DNA from: Spirochaetota bacterium
GTDB taxonomy: Bacteria > Spirochaetota > Spirochaetia > Treponematales > UBA12059
Direction: 5' to 3'
Length of the DNA: 17,494 nt
Assembly (NCBI GenBank): GCA_029565815.1
Contig: JAKQNL010000251.1
Coordinates: 1 to 17,494 of the forward strand
The notes under the pieces were generated by a model. The model made no database searches. It had not been told where the DNA came from and saw only the letters and a list, made by a program, of their open reading frames with translations. A program made the position numbers and the translations under genes. Each line of letters begins with the position of its first letter. Positions within the stretch are counted from its first letter, which is position 1. Below are positions 1 to 8,900 of this stretch, in pieces.

Positions 1-255
1 CACCGCCGCCGAGCAGCGGCGGTTGCCGCGTGTGGTGGTCTGATAGGTGCCTGCGCCCTCTTGAACCGCGCCGTTGAAGCATCGTCCGAAGCGGGCCTTA
101 TATTTCTGGATCGAGCTTCCCTTCGCTGGGCGATGGGCGACCGCGAAGGGTGCACACAGGATCTTAAGGCTGCCCTTGCTGTACTGCCGGATGGTTCTGC
201 TTACTGGCAGAGTGCTATGCGCCTCCTCAATGTGGTGGAAGGAAGCGCCCCATGA
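1..255 (+). CDS. C-terminal end of a TPR-like protein (5' partial)
   Basis: The frame is open from the first base of the window and ends at TGA 253-255, leaving 84 residues of a gene that begins upstream. Residues 32-63 read like one tetratricopeptide unit: an RASLR helix, a GDREG turn, then a DLKAALAVLP helix ending in the typical proline. A less regular helical stretch, residues 3-30, precedes it. TPR units usually form protein-binding helical scaffolds, but a single unit does not reveal the partner or location. The stop overlaps the start of the outer-membrane factor gene in an ATGA, so this gene probably belongs to the same operon and may supply a periplasmic or inner-membrane assembly factor (inference). 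An internal TTG at 61 is not needed as a start because the frame is open before it. Confidence 0.72.
   Translation, partial: HRRRAAAVAACGGLIGACALLNRAVEASSEAGLIFLDRASLRWAMGDREGCTQDLKAALAVLPDGSAYWQSAMRLLNVVEGSAP
239..245 (+). promoter_or_regulatory. Ribosome binding site for the outer-membrane factor gene
   Basis: AAGGAAG lies 6 nt before ATG 252, inside the end of the TPR-like gene. It supports the start at 252 within the ATGA overlap. Confidence 0.6.
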
Positions 256-1673
256 ACGCTTCCTTAGGAGCCATGATTCTTTGCCTGTGTGCATTTTCAT
301 GCTCCAGTCTTAAGCCTGCCGTTTCCGCTGTGACATTTGAATCACCGCCTCCACGGGCAGAAGGGCTGGAACTCGGGCTGGCTGAAGCTGCTCACCTGGC
401 TGTAGCCATGTCAGGCGAGCTTGAGTACCGAAAGGCCCAGCTTGAGCTGAGAGGCGGGGCTTGGCGTTTAGGGATTAGGGCGTTCTTTCCAAGCTTGCGC
501 CTTGATTACGGAAATGACGAACGCGTTTCGCTAGAAGGCGGCGATTCGTTCTCCAAGCGCCTGTCGCTTGGTATCAGTCAGCTTGTGTGGGACGGCGGCC
601 GCCTGATCATCTCGCGGAAGCTTGAACGTGCCGAACTGGATCAGGCTGCGGAAGAACTAAGAACTATGGTGGCTGACACGGAGGATGCTGCCGTCGCGAC
701 ATATCGCTCGATATGTGCGGCCAGGATGCGCTTGTCTGTACGCTTATCCTCGCTCGAACGCACATCCGCGGAACTTGCACTCATAGAGCTTAAAGGATCC
801 TTGGGCTTGCTTACCCCTGCAGAAATTGCTGGCGCCCGCCTCAAGCTATCGAAGTTGGAGCTGGAGATTGATGAAGAGCGTTTAAGGCTTTCAGAGGCTG
901 AAGCACAGCTTGCCCAGCTACTTGGAATGAAAACGCTGCCGCCGCTTGCTGAGGTTCTTGATGTCGGCGTTCAAGCCATCGATCTGGAAGCTGTCCCTTT
1001 GCTGTACATCGCGCTCGAGCGTTCCCCGGCTCTGGCACTCGCGCGGCGTTCCATCGAGCGGAAGCGTATAGAGCTACAAGCAGAGCGCAAGTCGTGGCTA
1101 CCCGTCCTGAGTATCGATGCAACACTTGGCGCTAGTGGTGCTGCTGTGCCGCTCCGTTCTGGTACGTGGTCTGTTGCCATGCGCATATCCTTCGAGCATC
1201 CATGGATTGCTTCCTCCATGTCGGCCGGCCTTGGCGCTTCAAGCCAGGGGGGGCACAGCGCACAAAGCGGCTGTGGTCTTGATGCTGCGCCCGAGCCACG
1301 GCGAGCTTTGGGCCTTGCCGCGGCTGAACAAGCCTTGCGGCTGGAAGAGACACGCTTAAGCGATGCAGTGGCTTCGGTGAGCATAGCGATACACAGCGCT
1401 ATACGCCGTTACCAAGGCGCGGCCAGGGCCATCGAGCTGGCTAGGCAGTCGCTTTCCTTAGCGGCCGATGGCCTAGCCTTGGCCAATCTTCGGGCAGAGC
1501 TTGGACAAGCCCCTGCCAGCGAGGTGATGGATGCAGAGCTAGAGCGAGCTGCGCAGGAGCTTGCTCTGGTAGATGCATGTGAACAGCTTCTTACTCTCGA
1601 GCGGGAACTGGAGAGGCTCCTCGATTTCTATCCCGGCCAGCTGGTCTGGTTCATCAAGGAGGTAACGAAGTGA
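252..1673 (+). CDS. TolC/OprM-family outer-membrane efflux lipoprotein
   Basis: The 473-residue product is predicted to be the outer-membrane and periplasmic exit duct of the tripartite pump encoded downstream. The N-terminus has a short hydrophobic segment and a lipobox AFSC with Cys17, so lipid anchoring as in OprM is likely. The family's two-fold layout is visible: a helix near 40-72, a strand segment with P80 and an FFPSLRLDYG-type motif, long helices 118-228, a second repeat starting near 252-280, WLPVLSIDATLG at 282-293, and closing helices 355-458. The length is normal for the family (about 420-490). The second strand region (300-345) is Ser/Gly-rich and lacks an obvious family PLFDGG motif. 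The ATG overlaps the upstream stop and is preceded by GGAAGGAAG at 237-245. The adaptor gene follows with a 4-nt overlap. The family call is firm; the substrate is unknown. Confidence 0.88.
   Translation: MNASLGAMILCLCAFSCSSLKPAVSAVTFESPPPRAEGLELGLAEAAHLAVAMSGELEYRKAQLELRGGAWRLGIRAFFPSLRLDYGNDERVSLEGGDSFSKRLSLGISQLVWDGGRLIISRKLERAELDQAAEELRTMVADTEDAAVATYRSICAARMRLSVRLSSLERTSAELALIELKGSLGLLTPAEIAGARLKLSKLELEIDEERLRLSEAEAQLAQLLGMKTLPPLAEVLDVGVQAIDLEAVPLLYIALERSPALALARRSIERKRIELQAERKSWLPVLSIDATLGASGAAVPLRSGTWSVAMRISFEHPWIASSMSAGLGASSQGGHSAQSGCGLDAAPEPRRALGLAAAEQALRLEETRLSDAVASVSIAIHSAIRRYQGAARAIELARQSLSLAADGLALANLRAELGQAPASEVMDAELERAAQELALVDACEQLLTLERELERLLDFYPGQLVWFIKEVTK
1656..1663 (+). promoter_or_regulatory. 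Strong ribosome binding site for the adaptor gene
   Basis: AAGGAGGT is a near-perfect Shine-Dalgarno sequence 6 nt before the GTG at 1670. It decides in favour of this GTG start although it overlaps the previous stop codon. Confidence 0.8.
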
Positions 1674-3007
1674 AAGCGCGAAGCCCTGTTGTTTTTCTGT
1701 TTGTGCTTGCTGTTTCTTGTTCTTCAAAGGAGCTAGCGCCGCTTGCCGAAGCACATCGTGTGCGCGCAAGTCTCGTTTCAGAGTTGATGCTACAGGAAAG
1801 CGTCCATGCCTTCGGAAGCCTATCGTTCCGATATAAGCTTGATTTGTGTTCCGGACAGGATGGCACTGTAGCAAGAATGTATTTCCGCGAGGGTGACTGG
1901 GTTGAAAAGGGTCAGCTGCTTGCCCTCGTGGACAATCCCCAGGTGGAGCTTGCGGTAGCCCGTGCAAAAAACCGTGTCGCCGACGCCAAGGCGGGCGTTG
2001 ATCTTGCGCAAGCTCGTCTGTCCGAAGGCCGCCTGGACTTTGAAAGCAGGATGCTTGGCTTGGAGCGTGCCTCGATGGATCTGGAACAGGGGAAGAGGGA
2101 ATTGGCCGAGGCCGAGCGCAAACTCGCGGACCAGGAAGCGTTGTACGCCCATGGCGGGCTGAGTGAGGAGAGCATACTGGAAGGGCGCTTTTCCGTTGCA
2201 TCGGCGCATGAGCGTGTCGCTTCCATGGAACGCGAACTAGAGGCCAGGAAGCTTGGTTTAAGGGATGCGGATCTGAAGGCTGCCGGCATACCAGTGCCCG
2301 CGGATACGGAAGCAAAACGGCTGGCTCTCATGGACTTATCGCTAGCCAGCCTGCAAGCAGAACTTGCCAGGGCTATTGCCGCCCTCGATGCCGCAAAGAC
2401 TGAGCTGGAATCGGCCTGCTTTGCGCAGGATGAGCTGAGCATCCGATCTCCTGTAGGGGCCGTTGTTGGAGCGCGGCATCTTGAAGAAGGAGAGCGCGTA
2501 AGAAGAGATGATAAGATATTCACATTGATGGATGTCGGCGCTCTCCTCCTTGTAGCCCAGGTTAGGGAGGAGGAAGCGCTCAAGTTGGCTGTGGGCATGA
2601 CAGGAGAAGTAAGTGTCGATTCGGTGCAACTTCCTCTATTAGGAAAAGTAGAATCTGTTTCTCCTGTCGCCGATTCAAGGACCGGATCCTTCACGGTTAA
2701 GGTTCTTTTACCTTCTGGAACTGAAGGCTTAAAGCCAGGCATGTTCGCGCGGGCAACAATACTGACCGGTAGGGAGACTAGGGTTCTGCTTGTTCCGGAA
2801 TCGGCTTTGGCTGAACTTGACGGAGATTCCGGACAGGTCTTCGTGATGGCCGGAAGCGTTGTTAGGGCCTGTTCGGTGCGGCTAGGCCCAAGCATCGCCG
2901 AAGGCCGCACGATAGAAGCCGGACTCTCGCCAGGCGACTTGGTGGTGGATTGGCCCGATCCGTCACTAAAGGAGGGTGAGCGTGTCTCGCTATACGAAGA
3001 GGGTTGA
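1670..3007 (+). CDS. RND membrane fusion protein (periplasmic adaptor lipoprotein)
   Basis: The 445-residue HlyD/AcrA-type adaptor should link the RND pump in the inner membrane to the TolC-like duct. A hydrophobic leader ends in lipobox AVSC (Cys17), as in AcrA-like lipoproteins. The first half of the biotinyl-lipoyl domain is at about 60-90, with GTVARMYFREGDWVEKGQ. A long alpha-helical hairpin covers about 91-255, with its tip near 159-172 (LYAHGGLSEESILEG, similar to the RLxxxGxIS tip motif of the family). The return half of the lipoyl domain is at about 256-290 (LSIRSPVGAVVGARHLEEGE). A beta-barrel follows at about 291-368 (LKPGMFARATI) and a membrane-proximal domain at about 370-440. 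It starts with GTG in a GTGA overlap, and its last 26 nt overlap the next gene. The return arm has a break at AAGIPVPADT (204-213). The family assignment is confident. Confidence 0.92.
   Translation: MKARSPVVFLFVLAVSCSSKELAPLAEAHRVRASLVSELMLQESVHAFGSLSFRYKLDLCSGQDGTVARMYFREGDWVEKGQLLALVDNPQVELAVARAKNRVADAKAGVDLAQARLSEGRLDFESRMLGLERASMDLEQGKRELAEAERKLADQEALYAHGGLSEESILEGRFSVASAHERVASMERELEARKLGLRDADLKAAGIPVPADTEAKRLALMDLSLASLQAELARAIAALDAAKTELESACFAQDELSIRSPVGAVVGARHLEEGERVRRDDKIFTLMDVGALLLVAQVREEEALKLAVGMTGEVSVDSVQLPLLGKVESVSPVADSRTGSFTVKVLLPSGTEGLKPGMFARATILTGRETRVLLVPESALAELDGDSGQVFVMAGSVVRACSVRLGPSIAEGRTIEAGLSPGDLVVDWPDPSLKEGERVSLYEEG
2968..2975 (+). promoter_or_regulatory. Ribosome binding site deciding the start of Ig-like lipoprotein 1
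   Basis: AAAGGAGG ends directly before a GTG at 2976 but lies 6 nt before an in-frame GTG at 2982. The spacing favours 2982 as the true start. The site sits inside the end of the adaptor gene, so translation is probably coupled. Confidence 0.72.
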
Positions 3008-4433
3008 GGCTTTATCGCTACTCGTAGCTGTTTTGCTATGCGCATCGTGTTTTCTTGTTGATCTTCGTGAGGCTACGTGCAGCGTTTTACCATCAGAACC
3101 GTGGTCGGTGCTGGAGTCGGTCGATGCCCGAGTAGGAGTCAATTTTGATTTTGACGTTGAACGCCTCGATGCCGAGAGGGCTTTCTCCGTGCGAAGCTCC
3201 GATGGGGCGGTTCAGGGCGATTACTTCTGGGATGGGCGTACCATGACATGGAAAGCCACGAGTCCTCTGGTGCCACGCGTGCGTTATCGCTTGCTGTTCC
3301 GAGGAACTGTTCGGGCAAGCGATGGAAGGGCATGCATTGCCGATAGCGATGTGCCCTTCTGGGTACTGTCCGCTGGTGAGCCTGCGCGGCTGCTTGAAGT
3401 ATGGCCGCCGGATGGATTTTCTCAGTATGCAAGCCAGGAGGGACAATGCGTACTTGAAGCGCGCTTTAGCGAGGCAATGGAGCCTTTGAGCGTTAAACAT
3501 GCTTTTTCCTGTACGCCCGAACTCGATGTTGATTGGGTATGGAATGAGTCCTTCGATGTTTTACGATTGCTTGCTCGGTCAAACCTAACACCATGCCAAA
3601 CCTATCGCTGGAGCCTGTCTGCAGAAGCAAAGGCAACAGATGCTTCGCCTCTTGCTTCGGCAGCTTCCGGCAGGTTTTTCACGGATGCTGATGCTACGCC
3701 TCCGACTGTGTTGTACGCCAGGCCGGTACGCGAAATAGGAGGCCGTTGGCAACAAGTGGCTGATAGCCTTAGCGGGCTTGATGTGGGTGATGCTGTGGGC
3801 CTGTGGTTTTCCGAGCCTATGGATCCTGAGAGTTTTCAAGGAAACATCAGGATGGATCCTGAGCCAAGGCTCAGCATAGTCCATGCCGATCCTGCTTTTG
3901 CGGTGCTACTGCCTGATAAACCATGGCCGACCGAAACAACTCTGTGTCTGATGGTAGAACCAGAGCTGGAGGATGTATCCGGCTTGCGGCTATCAAAAGA
4001 ATGGAAAGAAACATTCACTAGTTCTGTACGATGCTTACAGCTCGTGAGTTTGGAAAGCGGCGATGGCGAATCGTTAGCTCAGCCTGAGGATGGCGCGCTT
4101 TTGGCTATAACAGTAGGACCTGAGCCTGAGGGCATAGCTAGGCTCATCCTGAAATTCTCCGACGTTTTTGACGCAGCCGGTATGGCCATGGTTCCAGACA
4201 TGCTGCGCTTGTCTGTTCTATTTCCATCATCAGTTCCAACGCCATCCCTAAGGAGTATTTCCTGGGATGGCAACGACACGTTGAGTGTTGAATGGGAAGG
4301 TTTTAGACGTTCAAGCGCACAATCCGATGTGTTCTATCGCTTGAGCTTGAAGGGAGCTTTGGCAGGGCCCGTAAGCATAAATGGCTTACGGCTAAAAAAA
4401 GACATCGTACTATACTTGGAGGCGAAACCATGA
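2982..4433 (+). CDS. Exported lipoprotein with SbsA-type (Big_5) Ig-like modules, copy 1
   Basis: The start at GTG 2982 gives 483 residues. The leader (SLLVAVLLCASC) ends at a probable lipobox with Cys23; Cys20 is a less likely anchor. The rest looks like consecutive bacterial Ig-like modules of the SbsA/Big_5 type. Module 1 is at about 42-130 (NFDFDVERL, then YFWDGRTMTW, then VRASDGR). Module 2 is at about 135-235, with the hallmark ARFSEAMEP. Module 3 is at about 240-348, with GLWFSEPMDPESF. A final beta-rich region covers about 350-483. The FSEPMDP motif is typical of the family, whose members are usually extracytoplasmic adhesion or structural domains. No enzyme motif is visible. It lies between the adaptor and the RND genes and is related to the next gene, so a role at the pump or in the nearby envelope is plausible but inferred. 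Confidence 0.78.
   Translation: MSRYTKRVEALSLLVAVLLCASCFLVDLREATCSVLPSEPWSVLESVDARVGVNFDFDVERLDAERAFSVRSSDGAVQGDYFWDGRTMTWKATSPLVPRVRYRLLFRGTVRASDGRACIADSDVPFWVLSAGEPARLLEVWPPDGFSQYASQEGQCVLEARFSEAMEPLSVKHAFSCTPELDVDWVWNESFDVLRLLARSNLTPCQTYRWSLSAEAKATDASPLASAASGRFFTDADATPPTVLYARPVREIGGRWQQVADSLSGLDVGDAVGLWFSEPMDPESFQGNIRMDPEPRLSIVHADPAFAVLLPDKPWPTETTLCLMVEPELEDVSGLRLSKEWKETFTSSVRCLQLVSLESGDGESLAQPEDGALLAITVGPEPEGIARLILKFSDVFDAAGMAMVPDMLRLSVLFPSSVPTPSLRSISWDGNDTLSVEWEGFRRSSAQSDVFYRLSLKGALAGPVSINGLRLKKDIVLYLEAKP
4416..4422 (+). promoter_or_regulatory. Ribosome binding site for Ig-like lipoprotein 2
   Basis: TTGGAGG lies 7 nt before ATG 4430, which is fused to the upstream stop as ATGA. This supports the annotated start. 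Confidence 0.7.
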
Positions 4434-5959
4434 TCGGAAAATCCATGCTTCGTATAGTGGCGCTGGCCGGGATGATTGGTGGTTTTGCTTCCTGTGACCT
4501 GCTGCAGGATAAGGCTTTTGTGGTGGAGTCCTGGAGCCCTGGGCCAGGAGCTATCGATCACACGGCTATAGTCTTAAACATTGTTTTCTCTAAAGAGCCG
4601 GATCGTTCAAGAGCTGAAAACGCATTTCGCCTTGAAGCCGGAGGCTTGAATCTGCCAGGTTCGTTTTTCTGGGACGGTAGGCTTATGGCTTTTTTGCCAT
4701 TTGCTGGTTTTTCTGATAACAGCGATTACCGCATTTTTGTGGATCAGTCTGCCCGTACCAGCGATGGGCTTTCCCTTGCGGAAACCTTTGAGGCTCGCTT
4801 CACAACCAGAGACGAGGATGGTAGGCCTTGTGTTATTGAATTTAAACCTGGTGATGGCGGTACACTAGTAAGTGGGGAAGAAAACCTTGTTTTGCGCTTT
4901 TCGGAACCCATTGACAATGTAGCTTATATGGATTGCCTTTCCCTGTCGCCGGCCGTTTCTGGTTTGTGGACGCTTTCCGCGGAAGGGGATGAAGCTACAT
5001 TCACACCGTTTTCCGAGTTCGAAATAGGAAAGCAGTACTTCCTGAGCGTATCAGCGGAGCTTAAGGACAGGTATGGCAACCGCATGGGCCAGGCATGGCA
5101 AGCCGAATTTTCTGTAGGGTTTGATAGTGTTGCTCCTTCCCTCGTGCGAGCTATTGCCGCGAACGGGAATTGGGAAGGTGTAAGCGAACTACTAGAAGAT
5201 GTTGCGAATGACGATACGTTCACCGTAAACGATGCATGGGAAGCCGGCAACGGCTTACTGCTGGAATTTGACCAGCCTGTTCTTGTTTCTTCGGTTCAGA
5301 AAGCCATCCGCTGTGATGGCGGACCGCAGCTTATGTGCAAGACTGAATCAGAATACGCCATAAGTATCCGTTTTGTTTTTGCGGATAGGCCAGAATGGCA
5401 GTCGCTTTTTTCCTTTCGTCTGGAAGCAGGTGTAAAGGATCAGGGCGGCATGCTTAGTTCACATACGCGCTCGTTCTGGCTACGGGCGAATGGCCCGGCC
5501 AGCAAGCCGCCAGAGTTTGTAGGGATTCGTTTGCCTCTAGCACCACGCGCTGAAATACCGGAGGACAGAGATCTACGCTGTTACGCTGTTGCAGAACCAT
5601 ACGCGAGCCTGCCCCTTGATCTGGAGCGTTTTCCTATTGGTGTGCCCGTCCGTGTTGATATAGAGCTGTATGTGCGCCTTGCCCAGGGAGCGGCCGTTGA
5701 CCGTTTGTCGCTCATGGAATCCATACGCGCGGTTATAGAAAATTCAGCTTTGGATCTTTCCATAGACCGAGTTAGGTTGGGTGGATTTTCATGGGCACCT
5801 GTGCATGAAGCCTGGAACGGCTGTTCTCTGGTTACGCTTGAAACGAGACTGACCAACAGGGCTTCAGTCGGTGTGCTGCGCATTGTCTTGGCCCAAGGAC
5901 TGCACGATTCCCTGGGAAATCCTAGCGAACAGGCTCAAAGCCTGCCCTTACTCAAGTAG
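4430..5959 (+). CDS. Exported lipoprotein with SbsA-type (Big_5) Ig-like modules, copy 2
   Basis: The 509-residue product has a hydrophobic leader and a probable lipobox FASC with Cys22. Ig-like module 1 (about 30-127) contains IVFSKEPDRS, FFWDGRLMAF and ARTSDGLSL. Module 2 (about 130-230) contains LRFSEPIDN and ELKDRYGNRMG. A third module (about 232-352) contains LLEFDQPVLV. The C-terminal part (about 360-509) is beta-rich and ends with GLHDSLGNP, another Big_5-like ending. The first module matches that of the preceding lipoprotein around FWDGR and [AT]SDG, so the two genes probably arose by tandem duplication. The gene is coupled to its predecessor by ATGA and is followed after 7 nt by the first RND gene. 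No catalytic motif is seen. It is likely a periplasm- or surface-facing lipoprotein; the function is unknown. Confidence 0.78.
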   Translation: MIGKSMLRIVALAGMIGGFASCDLLQDKAFVVESWSPGPGAIDHTAIVLNIVFSKEPDRSRAENAFRLEAGGLNLPGSFFWDGRLMAFLPFAGFSDNSDYRIFVDQSARTSDGLSLAETFEARFTTRDEDGRPCVIEFKPGDGGTLVSGEENLVLRFSEPIDNVAYMDCLSLSPAVSGLWTLSAEGDEATFTPFSEFEIGKQYFLSVSAELKDRYGNRMGQAWQAEFSVGFDSVAPSLVRAIAANGNWEGVSELLEDVANDDTFTVNDAWEAGNGLLLEFDQPVLVSSVQKAIRCDGGPQLMCKTESEYAISIRFVFADRPEWQSLFSFRLEAGVKDQGGMLSSHTRSFWLRANGPASKPPEFVGIRLPLAPRAEIPEDRDLRCYAVAEPYASLPLDLERFPIGVPVRVDIELYVRLAQGAAVDRLSLMESIRAVIENSALDLSIDRVRLGGFSWAPVHEAWNGCSLVTLETRLTNRASVGVLRIVLAQGLHDSLGNPSEQAQSLPLLK

Positions 5960-5960
5960 G
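5955..5960 (+). promoter_or_regulatory. Weak ribosome binding site for the first RND gene
   Basis: AGTAGG overlaps the stop codon of the preceding gene and lies 6 nt before GTG 5967. It is poorer than the other sites in the operon, so this gene may depend on re-initiation by ribosomes finishing the upstream gene. Confidence 0.4.
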
Positions 5961-5966
5961 CCAACG

Positions 5967-8900
5967 GTGCAGTCAATACTTGCGTCCTGTGCGCAACGGC
6001 CGGTGGCCATGTGCATGATAGCTCTAGCCCTACTCATGGCCGGTTCCATGGCAGTTCCAGGCATGGGCGTTTCGCGCCTGCCTCAGCTGTCGGTTCCACG
6101 GGTTGTAGTAGAGGCGTCCATGGAAGGGCTACCGGCCGCGGAGATAAGGAGCCTTGTTACCGTGCCGCTTGAAGATGCCCTGGCATCGGTTCGGGGCCTT
6201 GTGTCCTCAAGCAGCCTGTCGCGGGACGGTGTTGCCCTCATAACGCTCGATTTCCGCTGGGGAGAGGACGCCTTAAGGGCGGCGGCAAGGGTCCGTGAAC
6301 TAGCGGATGCCGCCTGGCCATCCCTGCCCGAAGGCGCGGCCAAGCCTGTGGTCCTGCCTTATGATCCTTCGGCCCAGACCCTCATGGTAGTTGGGTTTTC
6401 TGCGACTGACGGAACATTGGCCCATGCCCGACGCTTCGCCGAATACGAAGGCCGGGCAGCATTCAGGCGCGCTTCCGGCATAGGAGCCGTGGTGATGGCC
6501 GGTGGTATGGAACGGGAGCTGGCCGTTGAACTGGACATGTACCGTTGCTTGGCTCTTGGCATGACCGTGAGCGATTGCGCCGCCCTGCTTTCTGGCGAAT
6601 GCGCAGACCTACCGGCCGGTTCAGTTGCGGAACGCGATATAGAGCTGGTGGCTCTTTTGCGCGGACGGCCTGATAGCATCGATGAACTTGCGAACATGAT
6701 ACTGCCCGGACCACGAGGCCCATTCAGGTTGGCTGATGTTGCGGCAGTGTACGAACGTGATGCTTCTAGAAGCAGTGTATTCGTCGCTAATGGCCGGGAG
6801 CAGGTGGCTTTGTGCTTATACGCCAGACCGGGCGGCGATCCAGTAGCGGCGGCTAGGCAGGCTCGAAAGGCTGTGGATGAACTGCGCATCCAGGCTGGAA
6901 GCGCTGTGCAGATAGAGATCCTGGAGGATGCTTCAGGTCCTGTGGCTTCTTCCATACGGGACTTGGCAATTGCTGCCGCTTTGGGGGCTCTGGCTGTTGT
7001 ACTGGTGCTGTTCCTGGTCTTCAGGAACTTGAGATTCGGACTGCTTGTGTCGCTCAGTATCCCCCTGTCGGTAGCCTTCTGCCTGCTTAGCCTCCGGCTA
7101 TTAGGCCGAAGTTTGAACAGCATGAGCCTGGGCGGCATAGGGTTGGCCATAGGCATGATTTCCGATAACGCCGTGGTTGTGCTGAGCGCTCTAGCCGCCG
7201 CGGATAGAGGAAGGACGGATAAGCCACAGGCTCAGGCTTGCGCCCAGGCGGTAGCGAGCGTTTTAAGTGGTACGTTGGGGAGCACGGTAACAACCCTGGT
7301 TGTATTCGTGCCGGTATTTTTTCTGCCCGGCGCTATAGGCGCGATCTTCGGGGATTTAGCAGTGTCGGTTATGGCTGGAAACCTAGCCGGTTGGCTCATA
7401 GCGGTGCTTATGGTTCCAGGCTTTTACAGGCTCCTGTGGGTTCCTCGGCGCATGGAACCGAGTGCTAGGCTGGAAACAAGCTACAGGCGCAAGCTGGCTT
7501 ACTCGCTCAGGCACCCGATTAAAACACTCTTTGGCGCTTTCGCGCTTTCGCTCCTTGGAATCTTTCTCGTTCTAACCCGGCCGCTAGAATTCTTGCCAGC
7601 GGAAAAAGCAACTGAACTGAGACTGACATTTGATTTCAGAGCCGCCTCCAGCGCCGATGGCATGGCTTCCGATGCAGTGGCATTGTCCAGTGCCCTGGCA
7701 GGGCTGGATTGCGTCCAGGCAGTCTATGGCTATGCTGGTTCTGAGCCAGAAGATCTGGGAAGGCGAGCTGATCAGGATTACCGCGCAGAAACCCTGGTGC
7801 TTAGCTGTCGCCTGAAAAAGGGCTGGACGGCTGCCAAGGCCGGCACAGCCATAGAACAGGCTGCAGGCTTGGTTCTTGGAGGGAAAGCCTTTATTGGCTT
7901 GGAAGTTCCGGCGGACCCTGCGGCAAAACTTCTGAGCCTTGAAGGGGGGCGTTACGTGCTTGCGCGGGCTGGAACGCCCAAAGAGGTTTTTGCACTCGCT
8001 CTTTCGGCACAATTGGAGCTTGCCCGCTTATCCACGACAGCCATGCAACACTCAAGCTTGAAGCCAAGCGACATGCGGCCCAGCATCATGGTTGCGCGGG
8101 ACAGGGAACGAGGCGCAAGCCTACAATTATCATCGGCGGAAAGCGCACGCGTATTGCGAGCTGCCACTGAGGGTGCGGTTCCCGTGTCGCTGGAATTTGG
8201 CGGCCACACTATGCCTATTCGGGTATTCGCCTCCGAGTTTTCCTCCGCTAGCGGAACCCCCGCAAGCGCTGTCGGGTTGGGCCACGTTCTGGCCGCTGTG
8301 CCGCTTGCATTATCAGACTACGCACCCGTGTATGCAGGGACACTTGCTTCGTTTTCCATGATTGAAAGCGAATCTGTCTTGTACCGTGTAGACCGAGCTG
8401 ACGCCCTGCTTTTAGAAGCCACAGCCGCGCCTGGTTCTGAAGCGGCTTTGGATAGATACATACGTGCTGTGCTTGATGATAGCCCCGGGCTTTCCATGGC
8501 AGGGGAATCCGCTTTCAGAACCTACGGCATGGCAATGGTGTCGGCCCTTGGCCTGGTCATAGCGCTTTTGTACCTGACCCTGGGCGCGCAGTTCGAGTCT
8601 TTTCTGCTACCACTGCCAATCATGGCAACCATAGTTCTGGCCATGGCAGGAGTGGGGCCGGCTCTGTGCCTGGCAGGGCTGTCGCTTGATTCAGGCTCGA
8701 TTATGGGCATGGTCGTGTTGTTCGGAGTTGTGGTGAACAACGCCATCCTGCTGGGGGAGAACAGTTCGCTGTGCCGAAACCGCGGTTTGACGCTCGCCCA
8801 GTCCGTCTATCGTGGCGCTTCCGAGAGGGTACGTCCCTTGGTTGCAACATCGCTTACCACGCTGGTTGCGCTCTTGCCCCTGTGCCTCATGCCATCAGGA

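Noticed and set aside
3..22. Perfect 7-bp GC hairpin (CCGCCGC / GCGGCGG with a 6-nt loop) as a possible terminator
   Set aside because: It lies inside the open TPR-like frame and is not followed by a T-run; it is most likely a by-product of Arg/Ala codons.
2976..2981. GTG 2976 as the start of Ig-like lipoprotein 1
   Set aside because: The AAAGGAGG motif abuts this GTG with no spacing, while the in-frame GTG at 2982 has a normal 6-nt spacing.
1912..3045. Long open frame on the minus strand opposite the adaptor gene
   Set aside because: The translation is Ser/Arg/Ala-rich without a recognisable domain, and the plus strand has a clear family member. It is an antisense shadow, as are the minus-strand frames at 1539-2315 and 6359-7156.
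5871..5966. N-terminal extension of RND subunit 1
   Set aside because: The extra 32 residues overlap the previous gene in another frame and are not RND-like. GTG 5967 gives the normal short segment before TM1.
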